From an uncultured Holophagales bacterium (GTDB taxonomy: Bacteria > Acidobacteriota > Thermoanaerobaculia > UBA5066): 5,725 nucleotides of DNA. The stretch lies in the NCBI GenBank assembly GCA_937864895.1, contig CALMDF010000143.1:1-5725 (forward strand). Reading direction: 5' to 3'. Positions within the stretch are counted from its first letter, which is position 1. Each line of letters begins with the position of its first letter. Below the pieces are notes generated by a model. It searched no databases and had not been told where the DNA came from. It worked only from the letters and a program-made list of their open reading frames with translations. A program made the translations under genes and the position numbers. Below are positions 1-5,725 of this stretch, one piece after another.

Positions 1-119
1 TGAACGTCGTCGTCGGGAAGCGCTACTTCGTCGAGATCGACGGGTCGAACGTGACCCCCGAGTTCGTCCGCCAGGTCTGGGGCTCCGTCGACCGGGCGAA
101 GCTGGCCGGGCTCAAGTGA
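1..119 (+). CDS. 3' end of an unrecognised gene (partial)
   Basis: An open frame enters from the left edge and stops at TGA 117-119, giving 38 complete codons. The tail reads roughly VVVGKRYFVEIDG followed by a charged helix-like stretch ending in KLAGLK. I do not recognise the family. The alternating hydrophobic/charged start suggests a beta-strand and turn, followed by a short amphipathic helix; this is inference only. The first two bases (tg) could be the end of a start codon just outside the window, but a 39-residue protein is less likely than the tail of a longer one. The frame is supported by its G/C-rich third positions and by the close spacing to the next gene (10 bases), whose ribosome-binding site overlaps this stop codon. 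It is probably co-transcribed with the two genes downstream. Confidence 0.6.
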   Translation, partial: NVVVGKRYFVEIDGSNVTPEFVRQVWGSVDRAKLAGLK

Positions 120-123
120 GAGG
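118..123 (+). promoter_or_regulatory. Ribosome-binding site of the alanine dehydrogenase-like gene
   Basis: GAGAGG lies 6 bases before ATG 130 and overlaps the TGA of the preceding gene. It fixes ATG 130 as the start and suggests translational coupling with the upstream gene. Confidence 0.6.
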
Positions 124-129
124 CCGCCG

Positions 130-1224
130 ATGAACGTCGGAATTCCGAAGGAGTGCCGCCCCGACGAGTTCCGGGTCGGCGTCTCGCCCGTGGGCGTGAG
201 GCTCCTGAAGGGGGCCGGGCACGCCTGCTTCGTGGAGTCCGGGGCCGGGGACGGCTCGGGCTTTCCCGACGAGCAGTACCGCCAGGCGGGGGCGTCGATC
301 GTCCACTCCGCCGAGGAGGCGTGGCGCCGGGCCGACCTCGTCCTGAAGGTGAGCCGCCCTACCTTGCGGGAGCTCGACTGGCTCCAGCCGGAGAAGGCGC
401 TCATGGGGTACCTCTACCTGGCGGCGGCCCACCCCGGGAAGGTCGAGGTCCTGCTCGAGAAGAAGATCTCGGCCATCGCCTACGAGCAGATCCAGCTCGC
501 CGACGGCTCTCTCCCGGTTCTCAAGCCGCTCAGCCAGATCGGCGGACGGATGGCGGCGCAGGTCGCGGCGCGCCTCCTGCAGAACGATGCCGGCGGTCAC
601 GGCAAGCTGATCGGAGGCGTCGCCGGCGTGCCGCCGAGCGAGGTCGTCGTCGTCGGAGCGGGCGTCGCGGGCGAGGCCGCGGCCCGGGCGTTCCTCGGCA
701 TGGGGGCGCACGTGACCGTCCTCGACCGGGACCTATCGCGGCTCCAGTGGCTCGACGAGTTCCTTTCCGGGAAGCTGACGACCGTCGTCGCGCACCCGTT
801 CCACGTCGCGCGTGCGACCGAGTACGCCGACGTCGTCGTGGGGGCCGTCATGGTCCCGGGCGAGCGCTCGCCCCTCGTCATCACGCGGGCGATGCTCCGC
901 AGGATGAAGCCGGGTGCGCTCTTCATCGACCTTTCCATCGACCAGGGCGGGTGCGCGGAGACGTCGCGCCCGACGACCCACGAGGCGCCGACCTACGTCG
1001 AGGACGGCGTCGTCCACTGCTGCATCCCGAACCTCGGCGGCGTCGTCGCGCGAACCTCGACGCACGCCTTCCTCAATGCCGCCGCGCCGTGGATCGAGCG
1101 CGTCGTCGTCCAGGGCGTGGAGGCGGCCGCCGCGGCGGACCCGGCCCTCGCCCACGGAGTCGTCACCCACGCGGGCGAGCTCCGGAACTTCCGGCGGGTC
1201 TCCTACACCCGGCCGGCCGAATGA
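130..1224 (+). CDS. Alanine dehydrogenase-family oxidoreductase with altered catalytic residues
   Basis: 364 residues, close to the roughly 370 of bacterial alanine dehydrogenases, and alignable to them throughout. The N-terminal catalytic half opens with GIPKE and EFRV, where R15 matches the substrate-binding Arg. The Rossmann half has GAGVAG at 176-181 and D199 at the end of the next strand, which in this family favours NAD over NADP. IDQGG carries D271, equivalent to the essential Asp. The later SRPTT and RTST motifs are also present. The family normally interconverts alanine and pyruvate plus ammonia in the cytoplasm. Here, however, the catalytic Lys of KVKEP is Ser (S75 in KVSRP) and the catalytic His of LHLAA is Tyr (Y96 in LYLAA). 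The pocket positions M133 and M301 of the Mycobacterium tuberculosis enzyme are both Leu. This argues for another substrate or reaction, so I give no ald symbol. The fold is certain; the function is not. It lies 22 bases upstream of a CoA-transferase and is probably in the same operon. Confidence 0.9.
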   Translation: MNVGIPKECRPDEFRVGVSPVGVRLLKGAGHACFVESGAGDGSGFPDEQYRQAGASIVHSAEEAWRRADLVLKVSRPTLRELDWLQPEKALMGYLYLAAAHPGKVEVLLEKKISAIAYEQIQLADGSLPVLKPLSQIGGRMAAQVAARLLQNDAGGHGKLIGGVAGVPPSEVVVVGAGVAGEAAARAFLGMGAHVTVLDRDLSRLQWLDEFLSGKLTTVVAHPFHVARATEYADVVVGAVMVPGERSPLVITRAMLRRMKPGALFIDLSIDQGGCAETSRPTTHEAPTYVEDGVVHCCIPNLGGVVARTSTHAFLNAAAPWIERVVVQGVEAAAAADPALAHGVVTHAGELRNFRRVSYTRPAE

Positions 1225-1227
1225 GAC

Positions 1228-1233
1228 AGGAAG
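1228..1233 (+). promoter_or_regulatory. Likely ribosome-binding site of the CoA-transferase gene
   Basis: AGGAAG lies in the 22-base gap, 13 bases before ATG 1247. The spacing is longer than the optimum, but it is the only purine-rich candidate there and no other in-frame ATG is nearby. Confidence 0.4.
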
Positions 1234-1246
1234 CGAACCGACCAAG

Positions 1247-2551
1247 ATGAGCTGGCTCCACAACTACCACAACCGTATCGTGAGCGCGGAGGAGGCCCTC
1301 CTCTCGGTCAAGTCGGGCGACCGCGTCTACCTCACCGGCAACTGCGCGGTCCCCCAGGTGCTGATGAAGGCTCTGATCGAGCGCGCCCCGTCGCTGACCG
1401 ACGTCGAGGTCTGCCACATCCTGACGCTCGGGAAGACGCCCTACGCCGACCCGGCGTTCGCCGGGCACATCCGGGTCAACACGCTCTTCATCGGCGAAGG
1501 GGTCCGCGCGGCCGTCAACGAGGGACGGGCGGACTTCACCCCGATCCGGCTCTCGGAGGTCCCGCAGCTCTTCACGGAGGGCATCCTCCCCATCGACGTC
1601 GCCTTCATCCACGTGACGCCCCCCGACGAGCACGGCTTCTGCTCCTACGGCGTCGAGATCTCGACGAACCGTTCCGCGGCGCAGTCGGCGAAGATCGTCA
1701 TCGCCGAGCTGAATCCCCAGATGCCGCGCACTCTCGGCGACGCCTTCATCCACATAAGCCGGATCCACAAGATCGTCCCTGTCGACTACCCGATCTTCAC
1801 GATGACGATGGGAACGCCGTCCGAGCTCTCGATGCAGATCGGCAAGCACGTCGCGGACCTGATCGAGGACGGTTCGACGATGCAGATGGGGATCGGTGCG
1901 ATCCCGGACGGCGTCCTCTACTACCTGAAGGACAAGAAGGACCTCGGCATCCACACGGAGATGTTCTCGGACGGCGTCGTCGGCCTCTACGAGAAGGGCG
2001 TCGTCACCGGCGAGAAGAAGACGATCCACCGCGGGAAGATGGTGGCGAGCTTCCTCATCGGCACGAAGAAGCTGTACGACTTCGTCGACAACAACCCCGT
2101 CGTCGAGATGCGCCCGAGCGAGTACACGAACGACCCCTACATCGTCCGGCAGAACGACAAGATGGTCGCCATCAACTCCGCGATCGAGGTCGACCTGACG
2201 GGGCAGGTCTGCGCCGACTCGATCGGCTCCCGCCTCTCCTCGGGAGTCGGCGGGCAGCTCGACTTCATCCGGGGCGCGGCCCGCTCGCGGGGCGGAAAAC
2301 CGATCATCGGCCTCCCGTCGAGCGGGAGCGGCAGGGACGGAGCGCGCTTCTCGCGGATCGTCTCGATGCTCAAGCCGGGAGCCGGCGTCGTGACGCCCCG
2401 CTACGACGTCCACTACGTCGCGACCGAGTACGGCGTGGCGAACCTCTACGGCAAGACGATCCGTCAGCGCGCCAAGGCGCTCATCGACGTGGCGCACCCC
2501 GACTTCCGCGCGGAGCTCGAGCGGAAGGCCATCGAGCTTCGGTACCTCTGA
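1247..2551 (+). CDS. Acetyl-CoA hydrolase/4-hydroxybutyrate CoA-transferase family protein
   Basis: 434 residues, close to the 438 of Clostridium aminobutyricum 4-hydroxybutyrate CoA-transferase (AbfT), to which it aligns end to end. Enzymes of this family move CoA between an acyl-CoA and a carboxylate through a covalent glutamyl-CoA intermediate, in the cytoplasm. Visible landmarks are the N-terminal VKSGDRVY (21-28), SPPD-like TPPDEHGFC (124-132), [17 protein letters not shown] (206-222), the catalytic glutamate E238 in [22 protein letters not shown] (333-344) and TEYGVANL (393-400). The oxyanion/CoA glycine loops are intact, so an active enzyme is expected. The open frame extends upstream to about 914 inside the previous gene. 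ATG 1247 is chosen because homology begins there, as [10 protein letters not shown] resembles the AbfT N-terminus. Substrate cannot be read from sequence: 4-hydroxybutyrate, butyrate, propionate, succinate and acetate enzymes all share these motifs. It is probably co-transcribed with the dehydrogenase-like gene upstream. Confidence 0.93.
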   Translation: MSWLHNYHNRIVSAEEALLSVKSGDRVYLTGNCAVPQVLMKALIERAPSLTDVEVCHILTLGKTPYADPAFAGHIRVNTLFIGEGVRAAVNEGRADFTPIRLSEVPQLFTEGILPIDVAFIHVTPPDEHGFCSYGVEISTNRSAAQSAKIVIAELNPQMPRTLGDAFIHISRIHKIVPVDYPIFTMTMGTPSELSMQIGKHVADLIEDGSTMQMGIGAIPDGVLYYLKDKKDLGIHTEMFSDGVVGLYEKGVVTGEKKTIHRGKMVASFLIGTKKLYDFVDNNPVVEMRPSEYTNDPYIVRQNDKMVAINSAIEVDLTGQVCADSIGSRLSSGVGGQLDFIRGAARSRGGKPIIGLPSSGSGRDGARFSRIVSMLKPGAGVVTPRYDVHYVATEYGVANLYGKTIRQRAKALIDVAHPDFRAELERKAIELRYL

Positions 2552-2559
2552 CGCCGCCC

Positions 2560-2573
2560 CTCGCCGCAGCGAG
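2560..2573. other. Short hairpin next to the terminator
   Basis: CTCGC (2560-2564) pairs with GCGAG (2569-2573) around a CGCA loop. It abuts the larger hairpin that starts at 2574. It may form part of the transcript 3' end or occur by chance in GC-rich DNA. Confidence 0.35.
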
Positions 2574-2607
2574 CGAAGGCCGCCCGGCTCACGCCGGGCG
2601 GCCTTCG
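2574..2607. terminator. Probable bidirectional terminator between convergent genes
   Basis: A perfect 15-base-pair inverted repeat (2574-2588 with 2593-2607) encloses a TCAC loop. It starts 22 bases after the CoA-transferase stop and ends 4 bases after the stop of the oppositely oriented ATPase gene. That is the expected place for a terminator shared by two convergent operons. Neither strand has a T-run after the stem, so it is not a textbook intrinsic terminator. It may act as a U-tract-independent terminator, a Rho-assisted pause or a 3'-end stabiliser. Confidence 0.65.
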
Positions 2608-2611
2608 GTCC

Positions 2612-3310
2612 TCAGGGGCGTCCGTTCCGCACGTCGGACCGGATCCGGCCGTCGACCATCGTGAGGACCCGGTCGCACCGGGCCGCGATCCGCTCGTCGT
2701 GCGTCACGACGAGGAACGCGGTCCGGTGGAGGGCCGAGACGCGGCGCAGGAGCTCGAAGACCTGCGCGCCCGACTCGGTGTCGAGGTTGCCGGTCGGCTC
2801 GTCGGCGAGGACGAGGGGAGGCTCGAGGACGAGGGCGCGGGCCACGGCGACGCGCTGCTGCTGGCCGCCCGAGAGCTTCGTCGCCCGGTAGGAGGCGCGG
2901 TCGGCGAGGCCGATCTCCTCGAGGAGGGACAGGGCCCTCTCCCTCATCCCCTTCTCCTCGCGGCCTCGCGCCGCCAGCATCGGCATCATCACGTTCTCGA
3001 GGGCGGTGAACTCCGGCAGCAGGTGGTGGAACTGAAAGACGAACCCGAGCGTCCGGCCCCTCACGGCGCTCCGCTCGTCGTCCGTCAGGGGCGTCGTGTC
3101 CCGGCCCGCGAGGACGATCCGGCCGGAGGTGGGGCGGTCGAGGAGGCCGAGGAGGTTCAGGAGCGTGCTCTTGCCCGAGCCGGACGGTCCGACGAGGGCG
3201 GTGAACTCGGCCGGCAGCACCTCGAGGTCGATCCCGTGGAGGACCTCGGTGACGATCTCCGTGCCGAAGGACTTCGTCAACCCGTCGAGGACGACGAGCG
3301 GCTCAGCCAT
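2612..3310 (-). CDS. ABC transporter ATPase, LolD-like
   Basis: 232 residues, the usual size of a LolD/MacB-type nucleotide-binding subunit. All working motifs are present in order: aromatic A-loop residue near F15, Walker [10 protein letters not shown] (41-49), Q-loop Q93, ABC signature LSGGQQQR (146-153), Walker B LVLADE (166-171) with catalytic E171, D-loop NLD (175-177) and switch histidine H204 in VTHDE. The segment after the Q-loop, [14 protein letters not shown], is very close to that of the lipoprotein-release ATPase LolD. The protein should power its partner permease from the cytoplasmic face of the inner membrane. Its ATG overlaps the permease 3' end by 8 bases (3303-3310), which points to translational coupling. 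It is the last gene of the leftward cluster. I do not assign lolD because an adaptor-protein gene heads the operon, which Lol systems lack. MacB-like and DevA-like roles are equally possible. Confidence 0.95.
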   Translation of the reverse strand: MAEPLVVLDGLTKSFGTEIVTEVLHGIDLEVLPAEFTALVGPSGSGKSTLLNLLGLLDRPTSGRIVLAGRDTTPLTDDERSAVRGRTLGFVFQFHHLLPEFTALENVMMPMLAARGREEKGMRERALSLLEEIGLADRASYRATKLSGGQQQRVAVARALVLEPPLVLADEPTGNLDTESGAQVFELLRRVSALHRTAFLVVTHDERIAARCDRVLTMVDGRIRSDVRNGRP

Positions 3311-4523
3311 AGCGGATCACGTCCGCCGGGTCGAGGGAGGCCGCCCGCTCGGCCGGCGCGACGGCGGCGAGGAGGCCCGTGAGGGTCGCGACGGCCGCGG
3401 CCCCGAGGAAGAGGACGGGCGAGAGGTTCACGGGGAAGGTCGGAGAGCCGTCGGGATTCGTCGCGAGCGAGGCGAAGAAGTACGAAAGGGCCGCGCCGAT
3501 GCCGGAGCCGAGAATCGAGCCCGCCAGCCCGAGGACCGCCCCCTGGACGAGGAAGATCCTGACGACCTGGATCGTCCGGGTCCCCATCGCCTTGAGGATC
3601 CCGATCTCCCGGGACTTCTGGACGACGGAGACGACGAGGACGCTCGCGATCCCGAGCGCGACCGCCACGACGACGAAGAACTGGATCATCCAGCTGGACG
3701 CGCTCTGGGACCTGAGGCCGACGAGGAGCTGCCGGTTCAGCTTCATCCAGCTGTCGGCCTGCAGGCCAGTCCTCGCGGCGATCTCCCCGGCCGCCCGTTC
3801 CGCGTCGAAGATCTTCTCCACCTTCAGCTCGATCGTGGAGATTCCGCCGGAGAGGTCGAGGAGCGTCTGGGCGGAACGCAGGGAGACGAAGACCCAACGC
3901 TCGTTCAGGTCCTTGTTCCCGACGTCGAAGATCCCGGCGACGAGGAAGACGTCCGAACGGCCGGCGGGGGTCTCGAGACGGAACTTGTCCCCCACGGAGA
4001 CGCCGAGGTCCGAGGCGAGCTCGACGCCGAGGACGGCGTTCGTGGCGTCGACTCGGAACTCTCCGGCCGTCAGGCGGGGAGCCATGTCGATGATGTTCCG
4101 GAAGCTCGCCGGCTCGACGCCCCGGAGGGCGACGGAGCGGTTCGCGAGGCCCCGGAGCGCGAAGGCCGCGCCCGCCACGGTGGGAGCGGCGGCCCGGACG
4201 CCGGGGAGGCTCCGGACGAGGTCGAGCGTCTGGGCCCAGCCGACGATGGACCGGAGTCGCTGCGCCGGCCTCTCGAGACGTGGAGCGACGGCGAGCCCGG
4301 GCGAGCTCTCGGACACGGGCCGGACGACGTCCTCGGGCGCGCGGACGACGACGTGCGCCTGCGTGCCGAGGGTCCGCTCGATGAGGGAATCCTGGAGGCC
4401 GCCGATGAGGGCCGAGAGGAAGACGATGACGCCGACGCCGACGCCGATCCCGGAGAGGATCAGGAGAGTCTGGATGCGCCCCTCCCGCAGGAAGCGAAGC
4501 GCGACGAGGACCTCGAACGGCAT
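3303..4523 (-). CDS. FtsX/MacB-core ABC transporter permease
   Basis: 406 residues with the layout of this superfamily. Helix 1 spans about 18-40, a large periplasmic (MacB-PCD) domain fills about 45-275, and three C-terminal helices lie at about 278-301, 323-350 and 367-391. Between helices 2 and 3 is KSREIGILKAMGTR (303-316), the conserved cytoplasmic coupling stretch that contacts the ATPase. The C-terminus has the typical [21 protein letters not shown] ending of FtsX-domain permeases. With a single permease gene, the working form is presumably a homodimer bound to two ATPase subunits, acting by mechanotransmission as MacB and LolCDE do. The N-terminus (ALRFLREGRIQTLLILSGIG) recalls both LolC/E and DevC. 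The start follows the adaptor stop codon by one base, so translation is probably coupled; no clear Shine-Dalgarno sequence is seen. Cargo could be a lipid, lipoprotein, peptide or drug. Confidence 0.92.
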   Translation of the reverse strand: MPFEVLVALRFLREGRIQTLLILSGIGVGVGVIVFLSALIGGLQDSLIERTLGTQAHVVVRAPEDVVRPVSESSPGLAVAPRLERPAQRLRSIVGWAQTLDLVRSLPGVRAAAPTVAGAAFALRGLANRSVALRGVEPASFRNIIDMAPRLTAGEFRVDATNAVLGVELASDLGVSVGDKFRLETPAGRSDVFLVAGIFDVGNKDLNERWVFVSLRSAQTLLDLSGGISTIELKVEKIFDAERAAGEIAARTGLQADSWMKLNRQLLVGLRSQSASSWMIQFFVVVAVALGIASVLVVSVVQKSREIGILKAMGTRTIQVVRIFLVQGAVLGLAGSILGSGIGAALSYFFASLATNPDGSPTFPVNLSPVLFLGAAAVATLTGLLAAVAPAERAASLDPADVIRYG

Positions 4524-4524
4524 G

Positions 4525-5700
4525 TCAGCGGTCCGGGGGAAGGACGGCCCGGACCCTCTGCCCGTCCTTCGCCGTGCCCGGCTTGCGGACGACGACGTCC
4601 CCTTCGGCCAGCCCCTTCACGACTTCCGCCACGGCGCCGCCGCGCGCGCCGAGAGTGACCGGCGTCCTCACGGCGCGTCTCCCCCGGACGGCGAGGACCC
4701 AGGGCTCCGAGGCGGCGTCCCGCACCGCCTCGAGGGGAACGACGAGGGCGCCCGTCCTCTTCCCGACCTCGAGCTCGACGGAAAGCGTCATGTCGGTCTT
4801 CAGCTCGGCAGGCGGGTCGGGGACGCGCAGCTTGACGTCGACCGTGCCGCGGGCGACGTCCACGCCCGGGGAGATGGAGATCACCTCCGCGTCGAACGCT
4901 CGGGCGGGAAAGGCGTCGGCCGAGGCGCGGGCCTTCTGTCCGGGACGAAGGGACGGGAGGTTCTTCTCGTCGGGCTGCGCGAGGAGCTGCGTCTCGCGGT
5001 CGAGAGCCATCGACAGGAGGACCTTCCCGGGCGAAACGACGTCCCCCGGCTCGGCCGAGCGAACGAGGATGACGCCGGCCTCGGGAGCGAGGACGCGGAG
5101 CTGGGCGAGGCGCGCCTCGGCGAAAGCGACCGCGGCCGCGGCGGCCCGCTCGTCGGCACCGCCGGCGGCGGCCGCCGCCGCGTTCGCCGTCGCGGCCGCG
5201 AGGGCGCTCCGGGCGAGGTCGCGTGCTCTCCGCGCGTCGTCCTCCTCGCGCTCGCTCACGAAGCCCTCCGCCCGGAGAGACGCGACACGCGCGAGCTGCC
5301 GTTCTTCGATCGCGAGGCCCAGGGCGGCCTGCGTCCTCGCCTCCTCGGCCGACAGGCGGGCCGCCCCGCGGGACCTCTCGAGGCGCGCCCGGGCCTCCGC
5401 GAGCGCCGCCGCGGCCTCGCTCTCGTCCAGCCGGGCGAGAACCTGCCCGGCTTTCACCCGGTCTCCCTCCTCGACGAGGACCGCCTCGACCCTGCCGATG
5501 ACCGGCGAGCCGAGAGAGGCCTTCGAGCGCGCGAGGACCCGGCCGCTGACGACGAGGGTCTCGAGGAGGTCGGTCCGGGAGATCCGGACGGCCTCGACGG
5601 CGGGGCCGCGCAGGGCGCGGGCACCGAAGGCGAGGAGGGCGAGGCCGGCCACGGCGGCGGCGGCTCGGGCCGCGCGGGATCGTGGAAGGGAAATGGGCAT
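4525..5700 (-). CDS. Periplasmic adaptor (membrane fusion) subunit of an ABC exporter
   Basis: 391 residues, typical for HlyD/AcrA-type adaptors. Domains in order: an N-terminal membrane anchor after basic residues (R7-R12, hydrophobic about 13-27); first half of a lipoyl domain (about 65-92, with GDRVKAGQVLARLDESE); an alpha-helical hairpin rich in Ala, Arg and Glu (about 94-200, turn near GFVSERE at 146-152); second lipoyl half (about 203-230, LAPEAGVI and PGDVVSPGKVL); a beta-barrel (about 236-310); and a membrane-proximal domain (about 315-388, with VVPLEAV and GLAEGDVVV). Such proteins bridge the inner-membrane permease to an outer-membrane TolC-like channel; no channel gene is in the window. 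I see no lipobox cysteine, so it is anchored by the helix, not by a lipid. The frame is open to the right edge, so the start is uncertain. ATG 5700 is favoured because it puts the anchor right at the N-terminus. No good ribosome-binding site precedes it. It is the first visible gene of an adaptor-permease-ATPase operon. Confidence 0.9.
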   Translation of the reverse strand: MPISLPRSRAARAAAAVAGLALLAFGARALRGPAVEAVRISRTDLLETLVVSGRVLARSKASLGSPVIGRVEAVLVEEGDRVKAGQVLARLDESEAAAALAEARARLERSRGAARLSAEEARTQAALGLAIEERQLARVASLRAEGFVSEREEDDARRARDLARSALAAATANAAAAAAGGADERAAAAAVAFAEARLAQLRVLAPEAGVILVRSAEPGDVVSPGKVLLSMALDRETQLLAQPDEKNLPSLRPGQKARASADAFPARAFDAEVISISPGVDVARGTVDVKLRVPDPPAELKTDMTLSVELEVGKRTGALVVPLEAVRDAASEPWVLAVRGRRAVRTPVTLGARGGAVAEVVKGLAEGDVVVRKPGTAKDGQRVRAVLPPDR

Positions 5701-5725
5701 CCCGGGAAGTGTGGCACGGCGCGGG

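Noticed and set aside
914..1246. An N-terminal extension of the CoA-transferase frame
   Set aside because: The extra 111 residues are a Ser/Arg/Pro-rich shadow of the dehydrogenase-like gene. Family homology starts at ATG 1247, preceded by an AGGAAG site.
153..1250. A long overlapping plus-strand frame inside the dehydrogenase-like gene
   Set aside because: Arg/Pro/Gly-rich shadow without motifs; the frame starting at 130 has full family homology and a ribosome-binding site.
1163..2497. A 444-codon open frame on the minus strand, opposite the CoA-transferase
   Set aside because: The translation is rich in Arg, Asp, Val and Leu with no recognisable domain. It mirrors a well-conserved gene and comes from the strong G/C third-position bias.
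3096..4658. A 520-codon open frame on the plus strand, opposite the permease and its flanks
   Set aside because: It is a low-complexity Arg/Asp/Glu/Gly/Pro translation that spans three real genes on the other strand, whose motifs are clear.
5454..5717. A short minus-strand frame beginning upstream of the adaptor start
   Set aside because: Pro/Ser/Arg-rich, out of frame with the adaptor and without any domain. It is most likely a shadow.
5701..5725. A possible promoter or operator upstream of the adaptor, including the CCCGGG palindrome at 5701-5706
   Set aside because: Only 25 bases are visible and there is no -10/-35 pattern. A 6-base palindrome is expected by chance in DNA this GC-rich.
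1..5725. CRISPR arrays, tRNA/rRNA genes, insertion sequences, phage or defence genes
   Set aside because: I found no spaced direct repeats, transposase motifs, terminal repeats or tRNA-like folds. The window is fully accounted for by metabolic and transport genes.

Overview
The window is about 70% G+C by eye, with codons ending mainly in G or C. It is bacterial and almost fully coding. The left half holds a rightward gene cluster and the right half a leftward one; they converge on a 60-base gap containing two abutting hairpins. A LolD-like ATPase, an FtsX-type permease and a periplasmic adaptor together imply a diderm (two-membrane) cell. The codon style and gene content would suit a high-GC lineage such as Acidobacteriota, Myxococcota or Gemmatimonadota. 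That placement is an impression and no marker gene fixes it.

Rightward cluster (1-2551): (i) the 3' end of an unrecognised gene; (ii) a 364-residue protein of the alanine dehydrogenase/transhydrogenase fold, 10 bases downstream; (iii) a 434-residue CoA-transferase of the acetyl-CoA hydrolase/4-hydroxybutyrate CoA-transferase family, after 22 more bases. The short gaps suggest one transcript. The CoA-transferase keeps its catalytic glutamate (E238) and its CoA-binding loops. The alanine dehydrogenase-like protein keeps the NAD site, R15 and the essential aspartate (D271). However, it carries Ser where the family has its catalytic Lys (position 75) and Tyr where it has its catalytic His (position 96). 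It is therefore probably not an ordinary alanine dehydrogenase. The pair looks like part of an amino-acid or organic-acid catabolic route whose substrate the sequence does not reveal.

Leftward cluster (5700-2612): a membrane-anchored periplasmic adaptor (HlyD/MFP type), a four-helix FtsX/MacB-core permease and a LolD-like ATPase. The adaptor and permease are 1 base apart, and the permease and ATPase overlap by 8 bases, so translation is probably coupled. Together they form a complete inner-membrane ABC export machine of the MacAB/DevBCA/Lol superfamily. No outer-membrane channel gene is in view. The cargo is unknown.

I saw no RNA gene, CRISPR array, insertion sequence, phage or defence gene. 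The main item for follow-up is the alanine dehydrogenase homologue with both catalytic residues replaced, paired with a CoA-transferase.
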